Positions 32,144 to 40,100 of a DNA stretch of 42,443 nt are shown here, one piece after another. Position 1 is the stretch's first letter; each line of letters begins with the position of its first letter. The stretch comes from WHSY01 sp050700385. GTDB taxonomy: Bacteria; Actinomycetota; Actinomycetes; Mycobacteriales; Pseudonocardiaceae. The stretch is from positions 1 to 42,443 of the forward strand of contig JBOHGT010000163.1 in the NCBI GenBank assembly GCA_050700385.1, given 5' to 3'. A program made the translations under genes and the position numbers. Under the pieces are notes generated by a model. It saw nothing but the letters and a program-made list of their open reading frames with translations, was not told the origin of the DNA and did not search any database.

Positions 32144-34825
32144 ATGCCGCGCCCGCACTCCGCGTCGCCCGATCTCGCGATCGCCGGCACCCCGGCGGCA
32201 GCCTGGCTCTTCCGGCAGATCGCCGGCGCCCCGTCGGCGCCTCTCACCGTCGCGGTCGTCGGTCCGGGAGGCACGGGCAAGTCCGCGTTGCTCGACGCGG
32301 TGGCGCGCGAGTACGAGAAGGCCGGTACCGCGGTGGTTCGGGGCGGTCCGGCGCACGGCCTCGATACGATCGACTGGGACACCCTGGACTGGGACAAACC
32401 GGTCCTGGTGGACGATGCGCACCTGCTGGACCCCACCGTGCTCCGCAGGCTGAGCGCGCTCGCCGACACCGACAGTGCCCGGCTCCTCGTCGCCTACCGG
32501 CCGTGGCCCCGGTCCGGCGGGCTCTCGGCGCTCGGCGCGAGCCTGGCCCGGCGGCAATCACCGGTGGTCATGGGTCACCTGGACCGGAGTGCCGTCGCGG
32601 CCCGGATCGCGGCACGGGTCGGGTCCACACCCCCCGAGTCGCTGGTCGATCTCGTGCACGAGCAGGCCGGTGGACTGCTGGCACTGGTGGACCTCGTCGC
32701 CCAGGCACTGCAGGACACCGGCAGGTTCGATCCCCGGCACCCGGAACAGTTCCGGCGCCCGGAGCGGGTCACCGTCTCGGCCGGCCTGGCCGAACGGCTG
32801 CGCTACCAGCTGGAGGCGCTGGATGGCGGGGTGTACGAGTTGCTGCAGGCGATGGCCGTCGGTGCGGCGCTGGACGCCGAGGTGCTCGGCGCGCTGCTCG
32901 ACGCCGACCCCGCAACCTTGACCGACACGGTGGAGGCGGCACGGGCCACCGGTCTGATCACCGAGGCAGGCGAGCTGATCGCCTTCATCCGCAGCCTCGT
33001 GCTGCGACTGACGCCGGTGCTGCGAAACCGGGAGATGCAGCGGCGGTTGGCCGGCATCCAGCTCGACCGGGGAGGCTCGGTGCTCGCCGCCGGCCGGCAG
33101 CTACTCGGTACCGGCGCGAGCGGCAGCCGGGTGGCTGCGGTCCTGGAGGCTGCCGGTGACGAGGCGCTGCGCCAGTCCCCGGCGCTCGCTGCCGAGCTCT
33201 TCGCGGGAGCCGTGGAGGCGGGGACCGCACCCCGCGCGCTGGCGGCCCGGCGCGCCCAGGCGGTCGCGCTCACCGGCGATCTCGACCAGGCGCTGCGGCT
33301 CGCCGACCAGGTCCTCGCGGACCCGACCGCCGCCGACCGGCAACTGGGCGTGTCGGTCGCCGCCGCGGTGCTCGGGCACCGCGGGTTACCTGCCCGCAGT
33401 GCGGAGCTGTACCGCAGCCTGCCGGGCGATGCTTCGGGCGGGGCCTTGCTCGCGGTGCCTGCGCTGATCGGTACCGGCGCGCTGGCGCAAGCCTGTGCGG
33501 TGCTCGACACCGCGGACGCCACCGCAGGCTCCACCCTGGCGGCCGGGGCGGAGACGCTGATGGCCCGCGGGATGCTGGCCACCGTCACCGGGTCGCCCAC
33601 GGCTGCGCTCTCGCAGCTGGCCAGGGCGGCCGTGCTGCTCGAGCCGGCGGGCGAGACCGTGCTGCTACCTGACACGCCTGCGGCACTCACCGCGGTGGTC
33701 GCGCAGCAGTGCGGGGAGCTGACGGTCGCCGACTCGGCACTGCGGCGCGCCGTCGTCGCCAAGCTCGGCGGCCGCCCGGCGCATGCCCGGCACCTGCTGC
33801 TGCACGGCTGGACGGCGATGGCCCGCGGCAAGCTGGACGTGGCGCACCGCACGCTCGACCGGGCGGCCCGCCCGGGCCAGGCGCTGGAACCGCGCGACGA
33901 GCTGGTCGCGGCCGCCCTGGCGGTGGGGCTGGCCCGCCGCGAGGGTGACCTGGCCATGCTGAGCTCGGCGTGGCGGCGGGCTCGCACCGCCCTCGTGCGG
34001 CACCCGATCGATCTCTACGTGCTGCAGCCACTGGGCGAGCTCGCCGTCGCCGCTGCCCGGCTGCACGAGCGGGAGTGGGTCACGCCGCACCTGAAGGAGG
34101 CCGGGAAGCTGCTCGACGGGCTGGGCAACCCGGTGCTGTGGGCGGCGCCGCTGCGCTGGTACGAGCTGCACGCCGCCCTCGTCGCCGAGCAGCCGTCGGA
34201 GGCACAGCGACACGCGGCCGACCTGACCGACGCCGGGTCGAGCAGCCCCTACGCCGCCGTGCTGGCGGCGGCGGCGAGCAGCTGGCTGCACGTGCTGTCC
34301 GGTGACATCGATCCGGAGACGGTGCAGGCCACGGCGCGACGCCTGCACGGGATCGGCCTGGCGTGGGAGGGTGCCCGGCTTGCGGGTCAGGCCGCGACGC
34401 GGACCACCGATCGCCGGGCGATGGCTGCCTTGCTCGCCTGTGCCCGAACCCTGCACGGCAGCCTGCCCGAGCTGGAGGTTGCCGCCGGAGCCGACATGCC
34501 CGCCACGCCGGTACGAGCTCCGGAACGGCCGGGCGTCCGCGGGGCGAACGGCTCGCTTCCCGAAGGCGGGCCGGTGGTGGCTGGGTCTACCGGGACCGGG
34601 CCTGTGGGGATTGGGGCAGCGCTGAGCGAGCGGGAACTCGAGGTCGGCCGGCTCATCCTCGCCGGCCTGACCTACAAGCAGATCGGGGAGCGGTTGTTCA
34701 TCTCGGCCAAGACGGTCGAGCACCATGTGGCGAGGATGCGCCAGCGACTCGGCGTTGCCAGCCGCAACGAGCTGTTCGGCCAGCTCCGCTCACTGATCGA
34801 CGGGCCCGGATCCCCCGCCCGCTGA
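32144..34825 (+). CDS. Large ATPase/LuxR-type transcriptional regulator (IniR-like)
   Basis: This 893-residue regulator has an N-terminal AAA/STAND-type ATPase with Walker A GPGGTGKS (40-47) and a Walker B-like VLVDDAH (about 86-92). A long alpha-helical TPR-like middle follows (about 300-790). A C-terminal LuxR helix-turn-helix (about 827-878) carries LSERELEVGRLI, followed by TYKQIGERLFIS and KTVEHH. In mycobacteria a protein of this build, IniR, sits beside the iniBAC genes and controls them. Here the gene is convergent with an iniA/iniC-like operon, which supports the same role. The middle domain probably senses a small molecule. The ATG follows GGGAGGGAGC. Leu415 is a TTA codon (33386-33388). 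The 18 bases between its stop and the next gene hold no clear terminator. Confidence 0.85.
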   Translation: MPRPHSASPDLAIAGTPAAAWLFRQIAGAPSAPLTVAVVGPGGTGKSALLDAVAREYEKAGTAVVRGGPAHGLDTIDWDTLDWDKPVLVDDAHLLDPTVLRRLSALADTDSARLLVAYRPWPRSGGLSALGASLARRQSPVVMGHLDRSAVAARIAARVGSTPPESLVDLVHEQAGGLLALVDLVAQALQDTGRFDPRHPEQFRRPERVTVSAGLAERLRYQLEALDGGVYELLQAMAVGAALDAEVLGALLDADPATLTDTVEAARATGLITEAGELIAFIRSLVLRLTPVLRNREMQRRLAGIQLDRGGSVLAAGRQLLGTGASGSRVAAVLEAAGDEALRQSPALAAELFAGAVEAGTAPRALAARRAQAVALTGDLDQALRLADQVLADPTAADRQLGVSVAAAVLGHRGLPARSAELYRSLPGDASGGALLAVPALIGTGALAQACAVLDTADATAGSTLAAGAETLMARGMLATVTGSPTAALSQLARAAVLLEPAGETVLLPDTPAALTAVVAQQCGELTVADSALRRAVVAKLGGRPAHARHLLLHGWTAMARGKLDVAHRTLDRAARPGQALEPRDELVAAALAVGLARREGDLAMLSSAWRRARTALVRHPIDLYVLQPLGELAVAAARLHEREWVTPHLKEAGKLLDGLGNPVLWAAPLRWYELHAALVAEQPSEAQRHAADLTDAGSSSPYAAVLAAAASSWLHVLSGDIDPETVQATARRLHGIGLAWEGARLAGQAATRTTDRRAMAALLACARTLHGSLPELEVAAGADMPATPVRAPERPGVRGANGSLPEGGPVVAGSTGTGPVGIGAALSERELEVGRLILAGLTYKQIGERLFISAKTVEHHVARMRQRLGVASRNELFGQLRSLIDGPGSPAR

Positions 34826-34843
34826 GGGGCGAGCTGATCGTCG

Positions 34844-36346
34844 TCAGCCTGCCAGGCTCGCCAGCATGCCCTCACAGCTGCGCATCACCATCCGGCACGC
34901 GTCGACGGCGGCGCGGCCGGACAGTGGGTTCTCTGCCCGCCGCTGCCAGCGCGTGAGCGCATCCAGGGCGGCCCGTCGCAGCTCGTCCGGGTCGGTGCCG
35001 GGGGGCAGCCCCAGCCGCACGGCCGTCGCGGCACCGGAGCCACCGAGCAGCCGCTCCGCCTCCTCCGACTCAGCCCTCGGCAGGGTCACCGCACCCGAGC
35101 GCAGCGCGCTGAGCAGCTGCAGCTCGGCGAACTCGTGCGCGCCGGCGAGAATCCGTTCCACCTCCGCGACCAGCGGCGCGGTGTCGGCGCGGGTGTCGTC
35201 GTGCAGCACGCTGTCCAGCGCCAGCAGCGCCGAGCGGGCCTTGAGCAGGTCGCGACGCTCGGTGAACTGCGTGTGCAGCACGTCCCGCAGCTCGTCGAGG
35301 CCGCTGCGGCGCACCAGCTCCGCGGCGAGCGCGGCGGGGGTGTCCGTGCCTTGCCGGATGAGCGTGGAGGACAGCCTGATGCCGAACAGACCGAAGCGGT
35401 CCAGCAGACCCCGCCGGGCCTCTCGGGTCACCATCGACGGCGGCGCGGGTGCCACGGCGGGGTCGGCCCGCAGGAAGCGGTCGGCGGACAGCAGCAACGC
35501 ATCCTGCGACTCCCGGGGCGCCCCGGCCAGCTCGGCGAGCGCGTCGAACTCGGTCTGCCGCAGCGTACGACCGGTCTGGGCGAGCAGCCCCGCGACGGCT
35601 ACGACGTTCTGGCACAGCCCGCGCAGCGTGGGGTCGGTCCGGTAGCGCTTCGCGATGGTCTTCGCCGAGAACATCGCGTCGACCCGTCCGCCGCCGACCT
35701 CGTCGGCCCGGGAGACCACCGCGATGGTGTTCACCGAGCTGGCTCGGGCCACTCCCTGATCCCGGAACGCCTCCAGGAACTCGGCGTCGGTGGCGTGGAG
35801 ATGACGCATCAGGTAGATGACCGCGTCGGCCTCGGCCGGGGAGTCGTCGTCCGGGGTGAGGAACGCCCAGGTTCGCTGCGAGGTGCCGGTGGACATCGAC
35901 GCGATCCCCGGTGTGTCGATCAAGGTCTCGGTGCGCAAACTCTGCGATGGCCAGTCCACGACCAGCCGGTGCAGCTGCTCGACGGGGGTGCCTTGCAGGT
36001 CGATGACGAGCGCCCCGTCCTGCCGGTTCACCGGCAGCGGCGTGGGCAGGCCCTCCCTGGGATGCATCACGACCTTCGGGCTGTGCCCGTCGCGGTACCA
36101 GGTGACCACCCGGGTGCACTCGCCCGCGTCGGTCGGCGCGATCTGCTCCCCGACCAGCGCGTTGAGCAGCGTGGACTTGCCCGCCTTGACCTTGCCGGCG
36201 ATCGCGACGCGCAGCGGCTCGTCGAGCCTGTCCAGGTGGTGGCGCAGCCACTGCGCGGTCTCCGGCCGGTCGCGGTAGACCTCCACGGCGCGGCGCAACA
36301 CGCCGCGGACCGCGACGGACAGGCTGCGTTGACCCGGACCGGTCAC
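34844..36346 (-). CDS. iniC: Dynamin-like GTPase, IniC type
   Basis: This 500-residue protein of the bacterial dynamin-like family is close in length to mycobacterial IniC. The GTPase motifs are G1 GKVKAGKST (51-59), G2 around TDAGECTRVV (72-81), G3 DTPGIAS (about 144-150) and a G4 with SRAD in place of (N/T)KxD. The rest is helical, as expected for a dynamin stalk. I see no transmembrane hairpin, so it may depend on its partner for membrane binding. The ATG overlaps the stop of the iniA-like gene (ATGA), so the two GTPases are made together, as in the mycobacterial iniBAC operon. The symbol rests on domain order and gene order, not on a computed orthology. Confidence 0.85.
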   Translation of the reverse strand: MTGPGQRSLSVAVRGVLRRAVEVYRDRPETAQWLRHHLDRLDEPLRVAIAGKVKAGKSTLLNALVGEQIAPTDAGECTRVVTWYRDGHSPKVVMHPREGLPTPLPVNRQDGALVIDLQGTPVEQLHRLVVDWPSQSLRTETLIDTPGIASMSTGTSQRTWAFLTPDDDSPAEADAVIYLMRHLHATDAEFLEAFRDQGVARASSVNTIAVVSRADEVGGGRVDAMFSAKTIAKRYRTDPTLRGLCQNVVAVAGLLAQTGRTLRQTEFDALAELAGAPRESQDALLLSADRFLRADPAVAPAPPSMVTREARRGLLDRFGLFGIRLSSTLIRQGTDTPAALAAELVRRSGLDELRDVLHTQFTERRDLLKARSALLALDSVLHDDTRADTAPLVAEVERILAGAHEFAELQLLSALRSGAVTLPRAESEEAERLLGGSGAATAVRLGLPPGTDPDELRRAALDALTRWQRRAENPLSGRAAVDACRMVMRSCEGMLASLAG

Positions 36347-38223
36347 CGGTGCGGCTCCGCCGGGGCCAGCGCCGCCCGCTCCGCCGCGGGCAGTGCCGGA
36401 GTCGACCGGGGTAGCAAGGTGCGGACCTTCTGCTGGAGCGTGTCGAGGCGTTCCAGCTCGACCTTGATCTCGGTCAGCCGGCGTTCCCGGTCACTCCTGG
36501 ATGTCTTCACCGACTTCTCGGCGGCCTGCTGCGACTCCCGCAGCGACCGGTTCAGCTCGTCGGCATGGGCGGTGAAGTGGTCCCGCAGGTCGCGCTGCAC
36601 CCGGCGCAGCATGTCCCGGGAGTCCTTGCCCACCTGGAAGATCACGTCGTCGACGTAGCGGCGTACCGCAGCCTTCGCCTCGTTCTGCCGCCGGGAGATG
36701 ATGCGCCGGCGCTCGTCGGTGATGGTCTTGCCGCCCAGCAGCACACCTGCACCCACCGAGAACGGGTTGATGATCGACATACCGACGAACGTCCCCAGCA
36801 TCCCGAACATCAGTACGCCGACGTAGCCACCCCGCAGCCCGGACAGCGCCTTCTGACCCAGGCCGAACGGCTCGCCTTGCCGCAATGTCATGGCCCGCAC
36901 CGAACCCAGCGCGTCGGAGGCCTCGGTGCGCAGCTTCGGCAGTATCCACTGCCCGTCCTCGGAGAAGTGATCGGCGACCTGCCCTGCCAGCCAGCGCGCC
37001 CGCTGGGTTGCCCACACGAAGTTCGCCGACGCTGCCGATGCCACCTCCTGCTCCACCCAGTTCGAGAGCTGGTCCCATGTCTTCTTCGGGTCCCCGCCGT
37101 GGTCCACGTCCTCCTCGGCCAGGCGGACGATCTCGCGCATCCGGTCCCGCAGGTCGTAGTCGATGTCGGCGTTGAGGTCGGCGACGCCGTCATTGAGGGT
37201 CTGCTGCCAGCGCGCGGACCGTTCCTTCAGCGCCGCGGCACGCTGCTGGGCCTCGGTCAACCCTCTGATGACCTCCTGGGCTGCCTCCGGGTCCTGCTGG
37301 GCGGCCTGCTCGGCGCGCAGCCCGCCGGCGAGCAGGCCGGTGACCGCGAGCACGTCGTGCACTGTGGAGCGGCGCGCCAGCAGGTCGGCCTGACCCACCA
37401 CGCGCTCGCGCAGGTAGCCGATCAGCGCCGGGAATCCCGACTCGGCGTTGAGGTCGGAGTCGTTGGCGCGGATCGCGTGCACCCGCAGCGTGGAGGAGAC
37501 GGTGAGCAGTTCCGCGTCGACGCTCGCCGCCGCCAGGTGTGCCCGGTCGAGCTCCGCGATGCGCCGCCACTCCGGGTACAGGTCGATCTTGGTGAGCACG
37601 CACGCCACGTTGGGGCACAGCTTGGTGGCCTGACGCAGGAACTCCAGCTCGGGGGCCGTGTACTCCTGCGAGGCGTCCGACACCAGCAAGACGGCGTCCG
37701 CCGAGGGCAGCGCAGCCATCGTCGCCGCGCCGTGTACGGAGCTGAGCCCTCCGACTCCCGGGGTGTCCACCAGCTCCAGCCCGCCGGCCAGCAGGCGGCG
37801 CGGGAGGCCGATCTCGGCGTGGCTCAACCGCTCACGGTTGCCCGGGTTGCCCGTCTCCGAGATGTGCTGCGCGAGCTCACCGATCGGCACCTCGGTGCGT
37901 TCGGTCCGCCGTGCCGCCGGATCTCCGTCGCCGTCGGAGTCGAGCACCCGGACCAGGGCGGACGTCGGGGTGTCGGCGTGGCGGACCACCGTGGGCACCG
38001 AGGTGGCGACGTCGTCGAAGACCGCGCACACCGGCGCGCCCACCAGCCCGTTGACCAGCAGGCTCTTGCCTTGCTTGAACTCCCCGACCACCAGCACCCG
38101 GATGTGCTCGTCGAGCAGCCGGGCCCGCGCCTGCTGCAGCCGGGTGTCGAGGTCCCCCCGGTCGTACCGGGCGATCGTTGCGAGCGCGAGATCCACGGCC
38201 TTGACCGGCGCCGGTGGTGCCAC
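36343..38223 (-). CDS. iniA: Dynamin-like GTPase, IniA type
   Basis: This 626-residue dynamin-like protein is similar in length to mycobacterial IniA. Motifs are G1 GEFKQGKS (47-54), G3 DTPGVGG (153-159) and G4 TKID (211-214). Two long helical regions surround a hydrophobic hairpin at 465-500 (a GVLMFGMLGTFVGM core), the expected membrane-inserting paddle. A coiled coil follows at about 550-605. IniA-type proteins remodel or repair the inner membrane under cell-envelope stress. The GTG start at 38221-38223 has GAGGAGGAA upstream. A longer in-frame ATG at 38316 would cross the hairpin behind the iniB-like gene and is rejected. It follows the iniB-like gene after 89 bases containing that hairpin and overlaps the iniC-like gene by ATGA. 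Confidence 0.87.
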   Translation of the reverse strand: MAPPAPVKAVDLALATIARYDRGDLDTRLQQARARLLDEHIRVLVVGEFKQGKSLLVNGLVGAPVCAVFDDVATSVPTVVRHADTPTSALVRVLDSDGDGDPAARRTERTEVPIGELAQHISETGNPGNRERLSHAEIGLPRRLLAGGLELVDTPGVGGLSSVHGAATMAALPSADAVLLVSDASQEYTAPELEFLRQATKLCPNVACVLTKIDLYPEWRRIAELDRAHLAAASVDAELLTVSSTLRVHAIRANDSDLNAESGFPALIGYLRERVVGQADLLARRSTVHDVLAVTGLLAGGLRAEQAAQQDPEAAQEVIRGLTEAQQRAAALKERSARWQQTLNDGVADLNADIDYDLRDRMREIVRLAEEDVDHGGDPKKTWDQLSNWVEQEVASAASANFVWATQRARWLAGQVADHFSEDGQWILPKLRTEASDALGSVRAMTLRQGEPFGLGQKALSGLRGGYVGVLMFGMLGTFVGMSIINPFSVGAGVLLGGKTITDERRRIISRRQNEAKAAVRRYVDDVIFQVGKDSRDMLRRVQRDLRDHFTAHADELNRSLRESQQAAEKSVKTSRSDRERRLTEIKVELERLDTLQQKVRTLLPRSTPALPAAERAALAPAEPHR

Positions 38224-38264
38224 TGTTCCTCCTCGTCGTCGCCCACACGGTGCGCCCGGACAAG

Positions 38265-38303
38265 CGGCTCCGCCACCCTCCGTGTGGAAAGGCGGCGGAG
38301 CCG
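38265..38303 (-). terminator. GC hairpin between the distal iniB-like gene and the iniA-like gene
   Basis: Perfect 10-base arms CGGCTCCGCC (38265-38274) and GGCGGAGCCG (38294-38303) flank a 19-base loop, directly behind the stop at 38313 in the direction of transcription. There is no U-tract, as is usual in high-GC actinobacteria. It could be a partial terminator or RNA-stabilising structure that lowers expression of the downstream GTPase genes. Confidence 0.55.
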
Positions 38304-38312
38304 TGGCCTGCT

Positions 38313-39002
38313 TCACGCCACAGCGTGCTCGGCGGGGTCGGCGGCGTCGTCGTCCTCCTCCTCGGTGGCTCCGCTGTCGGACGCGTCGACGTCGGTCTCG
38401 CTGTGGTCCTCGTCGAACGAGTCCCCGACAGTGGTGTCGTCGTCGGAGTTCAGCGAGCTCTCGATGCCGTCGCCTGCGACGACGCTCTCGTCGATCGTGC
38501 CACCCTTGTTGTCGACGCCGTCGTTGTCCTCGTTGAACGAGTCCTCGATCACGGTCACGTCGTTGTCCTCGTTGAACGAGTCCTCGATGGTGACATCGCC
38601 GTCCGCGACGATCGTCGTCGTATCGCGGTCGTCGACGTTGATGATCGTGTCGCGGTCGTCGACGTAGGTGTAGTCGTACTCGTTGTTCACCACGACATTC
38701 TTGTCGGCCTCGTAGTGCTCCCTGACGTAGTGGATCTCCCTGACCGGGTCGTCGTCCCCTCCGTGATAATAGGAGCCCGACGCGCGGTCGTCATCATCGC
38801 CGCCCTTGACGCGCACGGCCTCGTGGTCCGCCAGCAGCGGGCGGGCATCCCGCACGTCCTGACCGCACAGGCCGTCCAGACCATGGCGCGCCAGCATGCC
38901 CTGGGGATCCCGCTCGAACTCCGCCTGGGCTTCCTCGTCGCGCAGCAGGTTCATGAGGAACTCGATGAGCGAGGAAACGGACAGCACGTCACTCACCTCC
39001 AT
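38313..39002 (-). CDS. IniB N-terminal-domain protein with acidic 13-residue repeats
   Basis: This 229-residue, strongly acidic protein begins with a short helical domain (residues 8-60: SLIEFLMNLLRDEEAQAEFE, then DPQGMLARHGL) that matches the IniB N-terminal domain. The rest is low-complexity and Asp-rich. Residues 138-206 repeat a unit of the type EDSFNEDNDVTVI. The same unit occurs in the next iniB-like gene, and parts are nearly identical in nucleotide sequence. No signal peptide or membrane helix is visible. In mycobacteria iniB is the first gene of the cell-wall-stress-induced iniBAC operon, and its role is unclear. The ATG at 39002 has AAGGAG very close (2 bases), so a GTG two codons later is also possible. 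The gene is followed by a strong hairpin before the iniA-like gene. Confidence 0.8.
   Translation of the reverse strand: MEVSDVLSVSSLIEFLMNLLRDEEAQAEFERDPQGMLARHGLDGLCGQDVRDARPLLADHEAVRVKGGDDDDRASGSYYHGGDDDPVREIHYVREHYEADKNVVVNNEYDYTYVDDRDTIINVDDRDTTTIVADGDVTIEDSFNEDNDVTVIEDSFNEDNDGVDNKGGTIDESVVAGDGIESSLNSDDDTTVGDSFDEDHSETDVDASDSGATEEEDDDAADPAEHAVA
38382..38598 (-). repeat. Coding 39-base repeat block, copy in the distal iniB-like gene
   Basis: A 39-base unit encoding EDSFNEDNDVTVI-type repeats starts, on the plus-strand coordinates, at 38520 and again at 38559, with more diverged units on both sides. The block is highly similar to 39140-39400 in the neighbouring gene, including long stretches of identical bases and the same order of units. 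This indicates duplication or gene conversion. Confidence 0.8.
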
Positions 39003-39026
39003 GTCTCCTTCGTGTCGGACCATGGA

Positions 39027-39064
39027 GCCGGTTCCGCCACTCCATCTCGGGTGGCGGAACCGGC
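39027..39064 (-). terminator. Strong 14-base-pair GC hairpin between the two iniB-like genes
   Basis: Perfect arms GCCGGTTCCGCCAC (39027-39040) and GTGGCGGAACCGGC (39051-39064) enclose a 10-base loop. It lies 42 bases behind the stop of the iniB-like gene at 39106 and 25 bases before the start of the next gene. No U-tract follows. A transcription attenuator or an mRNA-processing and stability element fits the position. A similar hairpin sits behind the second iniB-like gene. Confidence 0.65.
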
Positions 39065-39105
39065 CTGGTCACGCTACCGGACGAGCCACGTCGTCCGTCC
39101 GCGTC

Positions 39106-39909
39106 TCAGAGGATGTCGACTTCCACGTTCTTGAGGAGGTCGAGGTCGAGCACGTCGTTGTCCTCCTTGTTGAACGAGTCCTCGATGGTGGTGATGTCGA
39201 CGTCGGTCTCGCTGTTGTCCTTGTTGTAGGAGTCCTCGACCTTAACGTCGTCATCGGAGTTGAACGAGTCGTTGATGTCGTCGCCTGCGACGACGCTGTG
39301 CTCGATCGTGCCGTCGTTCTCGACGCCGTCGTTGTCCTCGTTGAACGAGTCCTTGATCACGGTGACGTCGTTGTCCTCGTTGAACGAGTCCTCGAAGCGG
39401 AAGTTGTTCTCCACCGTGACGTCCTGGTCGGCATCGACGTAGGAGTTGCCGCCGTCGCCACCGTCGGCGCTGGACTCGGCTGAGGTCTCGTTGACCGCAG
39501 CGGAGTCGCCGGCCTCGTTGTCGACGTCGCCACCGTTGGCCTCGCCACCGTCGCCGCCGGCACCCACGCCCACGCCCGCGCCGCCGTCGCCGCCCTCGGA
39601 GTCGGCCTTGGAGTCACCACCCTCGGTGTCCCCGCCGAAGAAGTCGATGAGGTCGAAGCTGAAGGCGTCGCCGCCGTCGTCGGACTTCGCCTCGGAGTCG
39701 CCGCCGTCGCCGCCCACGCCGACGCCCGTGCCGTCGCCGCCGCTGGCGTCGCCGCCGTCGCCGGCGTCGCCCAGGTTGAGGGCGTCGCCGCCCTCGGACT
39801 CGGCGTAACCGAAGGCGAGGGCGCCGCTCTCGCCGCCGTCGCCGCCCGAGGCGTCGCTGTCGACCTGCTGAACGGGGACGACGTACTGCTCGAAGTTGAA
39901 GTCGGCCAT
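39106..39909 (-). CDS. IniB-like Gly/Asp-rich protein with acidic 13-residue repeats
   Basis: This 267-residue acidic, low-complexity protein has no Cys and very few basic residues. After a short conserved start (MADFNFEQYVVPVQQ), residues 18-155 are rich in Gly, Asp, Ser and Ala with many GGDGG and GDGGDSE units. Residues 160-250 carry repeats of the form EDSFNEDNDVTVIK and EDSYNKDNSETDVD, shared with the next gene. The build recalls IniB, whose C-terminal part is glycine-rich, although the IniB N-terminal domain is found only in the neighbour. No signal peptide is visible. The ATG has GGGAGAGG 3 bases upstream, and a 22-base inverted repeat lies 32 bases before it. As the first gene of the iniB-iniB-iniA-iniC group it is probably the most highly expressed. 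Confidence 0.78.
   Translation of the reverse strand: MADFNFEQYVVPVQQVDSDASGGDGGESGALAFGYAESEGGDALNLGDAGDGGDASGGDGTGVGVGGDGGDSEAKSDDGGDAFSFDLIDFFGGDTEGGDSKADSEGGDGGAGVGVGAGGDGGEANGGDVDNEAGDSAAVNETSAESSADGGDGGNSYVDADQDVTVENNFRFEDSFNEDNDVTVIKDSFNEDNDGVENDGTIEHSVVAGDDINDSFNSDDDVKVEDSYNKDNSETDVDITTIEDSFNKEDNDVLDLDLLKNVEVDIL
39140..39400 (-). repeat. Coding 39-base repeat block, copy in the proximal iniB-like gene
   Basis: Units of 39 bases start at 39328 and 39367 (plus-strand coordinates), with diverged units towards 39140. The sequence GTCGTTGTCCTCGTTGAACG recurs exactly here and at 38559 in the adjacent gene. The coding register is kept, so the repeats are selected at protein level. Confidence 0.8.
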
Positions 39910-39940
39910 GATCCTCTCCCTGTGGATGGTGCGAACTCTG

Positions 39941-39962
39941 CGTCCGGTTGTGTCACCGGACG
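39941..39962. promoter_or_regulatory. 22-base inverted repeat in the leader of the iniB-like operon
   Basis: Perfect 8-base arms CGTCCGGT (39941-39948) and ACCGGACG (39955-39962) flank a 6-base spacer, 32 bases upstream of the iniB-like start codon. A copy of the half-site CGTCCGGT is at 40643-40650, just upstream of the lipoprotein gene. It may be the operator of the IniR-like regulator or a leader hairpin. The sequence alone cannot separate these. Confidence 0.45.
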
Positions 39963-40100
39963 TCCTGCCCGGCTGAGGGAAAAGCTACGGCCGGCACGGT
40001 CGGCAGCCATCGGGGTTGCGGCCGGGTTGTGCGCCGGAGGGGTACCGGGATTCGCGGCTGCTCCGGGAGGGCGGTTAGGGGATTCCCCCCGCCAGTGGCG

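Noticed and set aside
32803..33987. A 394-codon minus-strand frame inside the LuxR-type regulator
   Set aside because: It is Ser/Ala/Arg-rich without a domain, lies wholly within a gene with Walker and HTH motifs, and has no ribosome binding site.
34828..34862. Inverted repeat GGCGAGC/GCTCGCC between the convergent regulator and iniC-like genes
   Set aside because: Arms of only 7 bases with a 21-base loop, mostly inside the iniC-like 3' end; too weak to call a terminator.
35135..36658. A 507-codon plus-strand frame opposite the iniC-like gene
   Set aside because: It is antisense to a gene with intact GTPase motifs. Its composition is dominated by Arg, Gly and Gln, as in other shadow frames.
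36565..38667. A 700-codon open frame on the plus strand opposite the iniA-like gene
   Set aside because: It is a mirror frame of a GTP-binding protein with clear G1, G3 and G4 motifs on the minus strand; high GC keeps antisense frames open, and the translation has no recognisable domain.
38382..39400. Repeat block that could look like a CRISPR array
   Set aside because: The 39-base units stay in coding register, have no unique spacers, and encode conserved acidic repeats; no cas genes are nearby.
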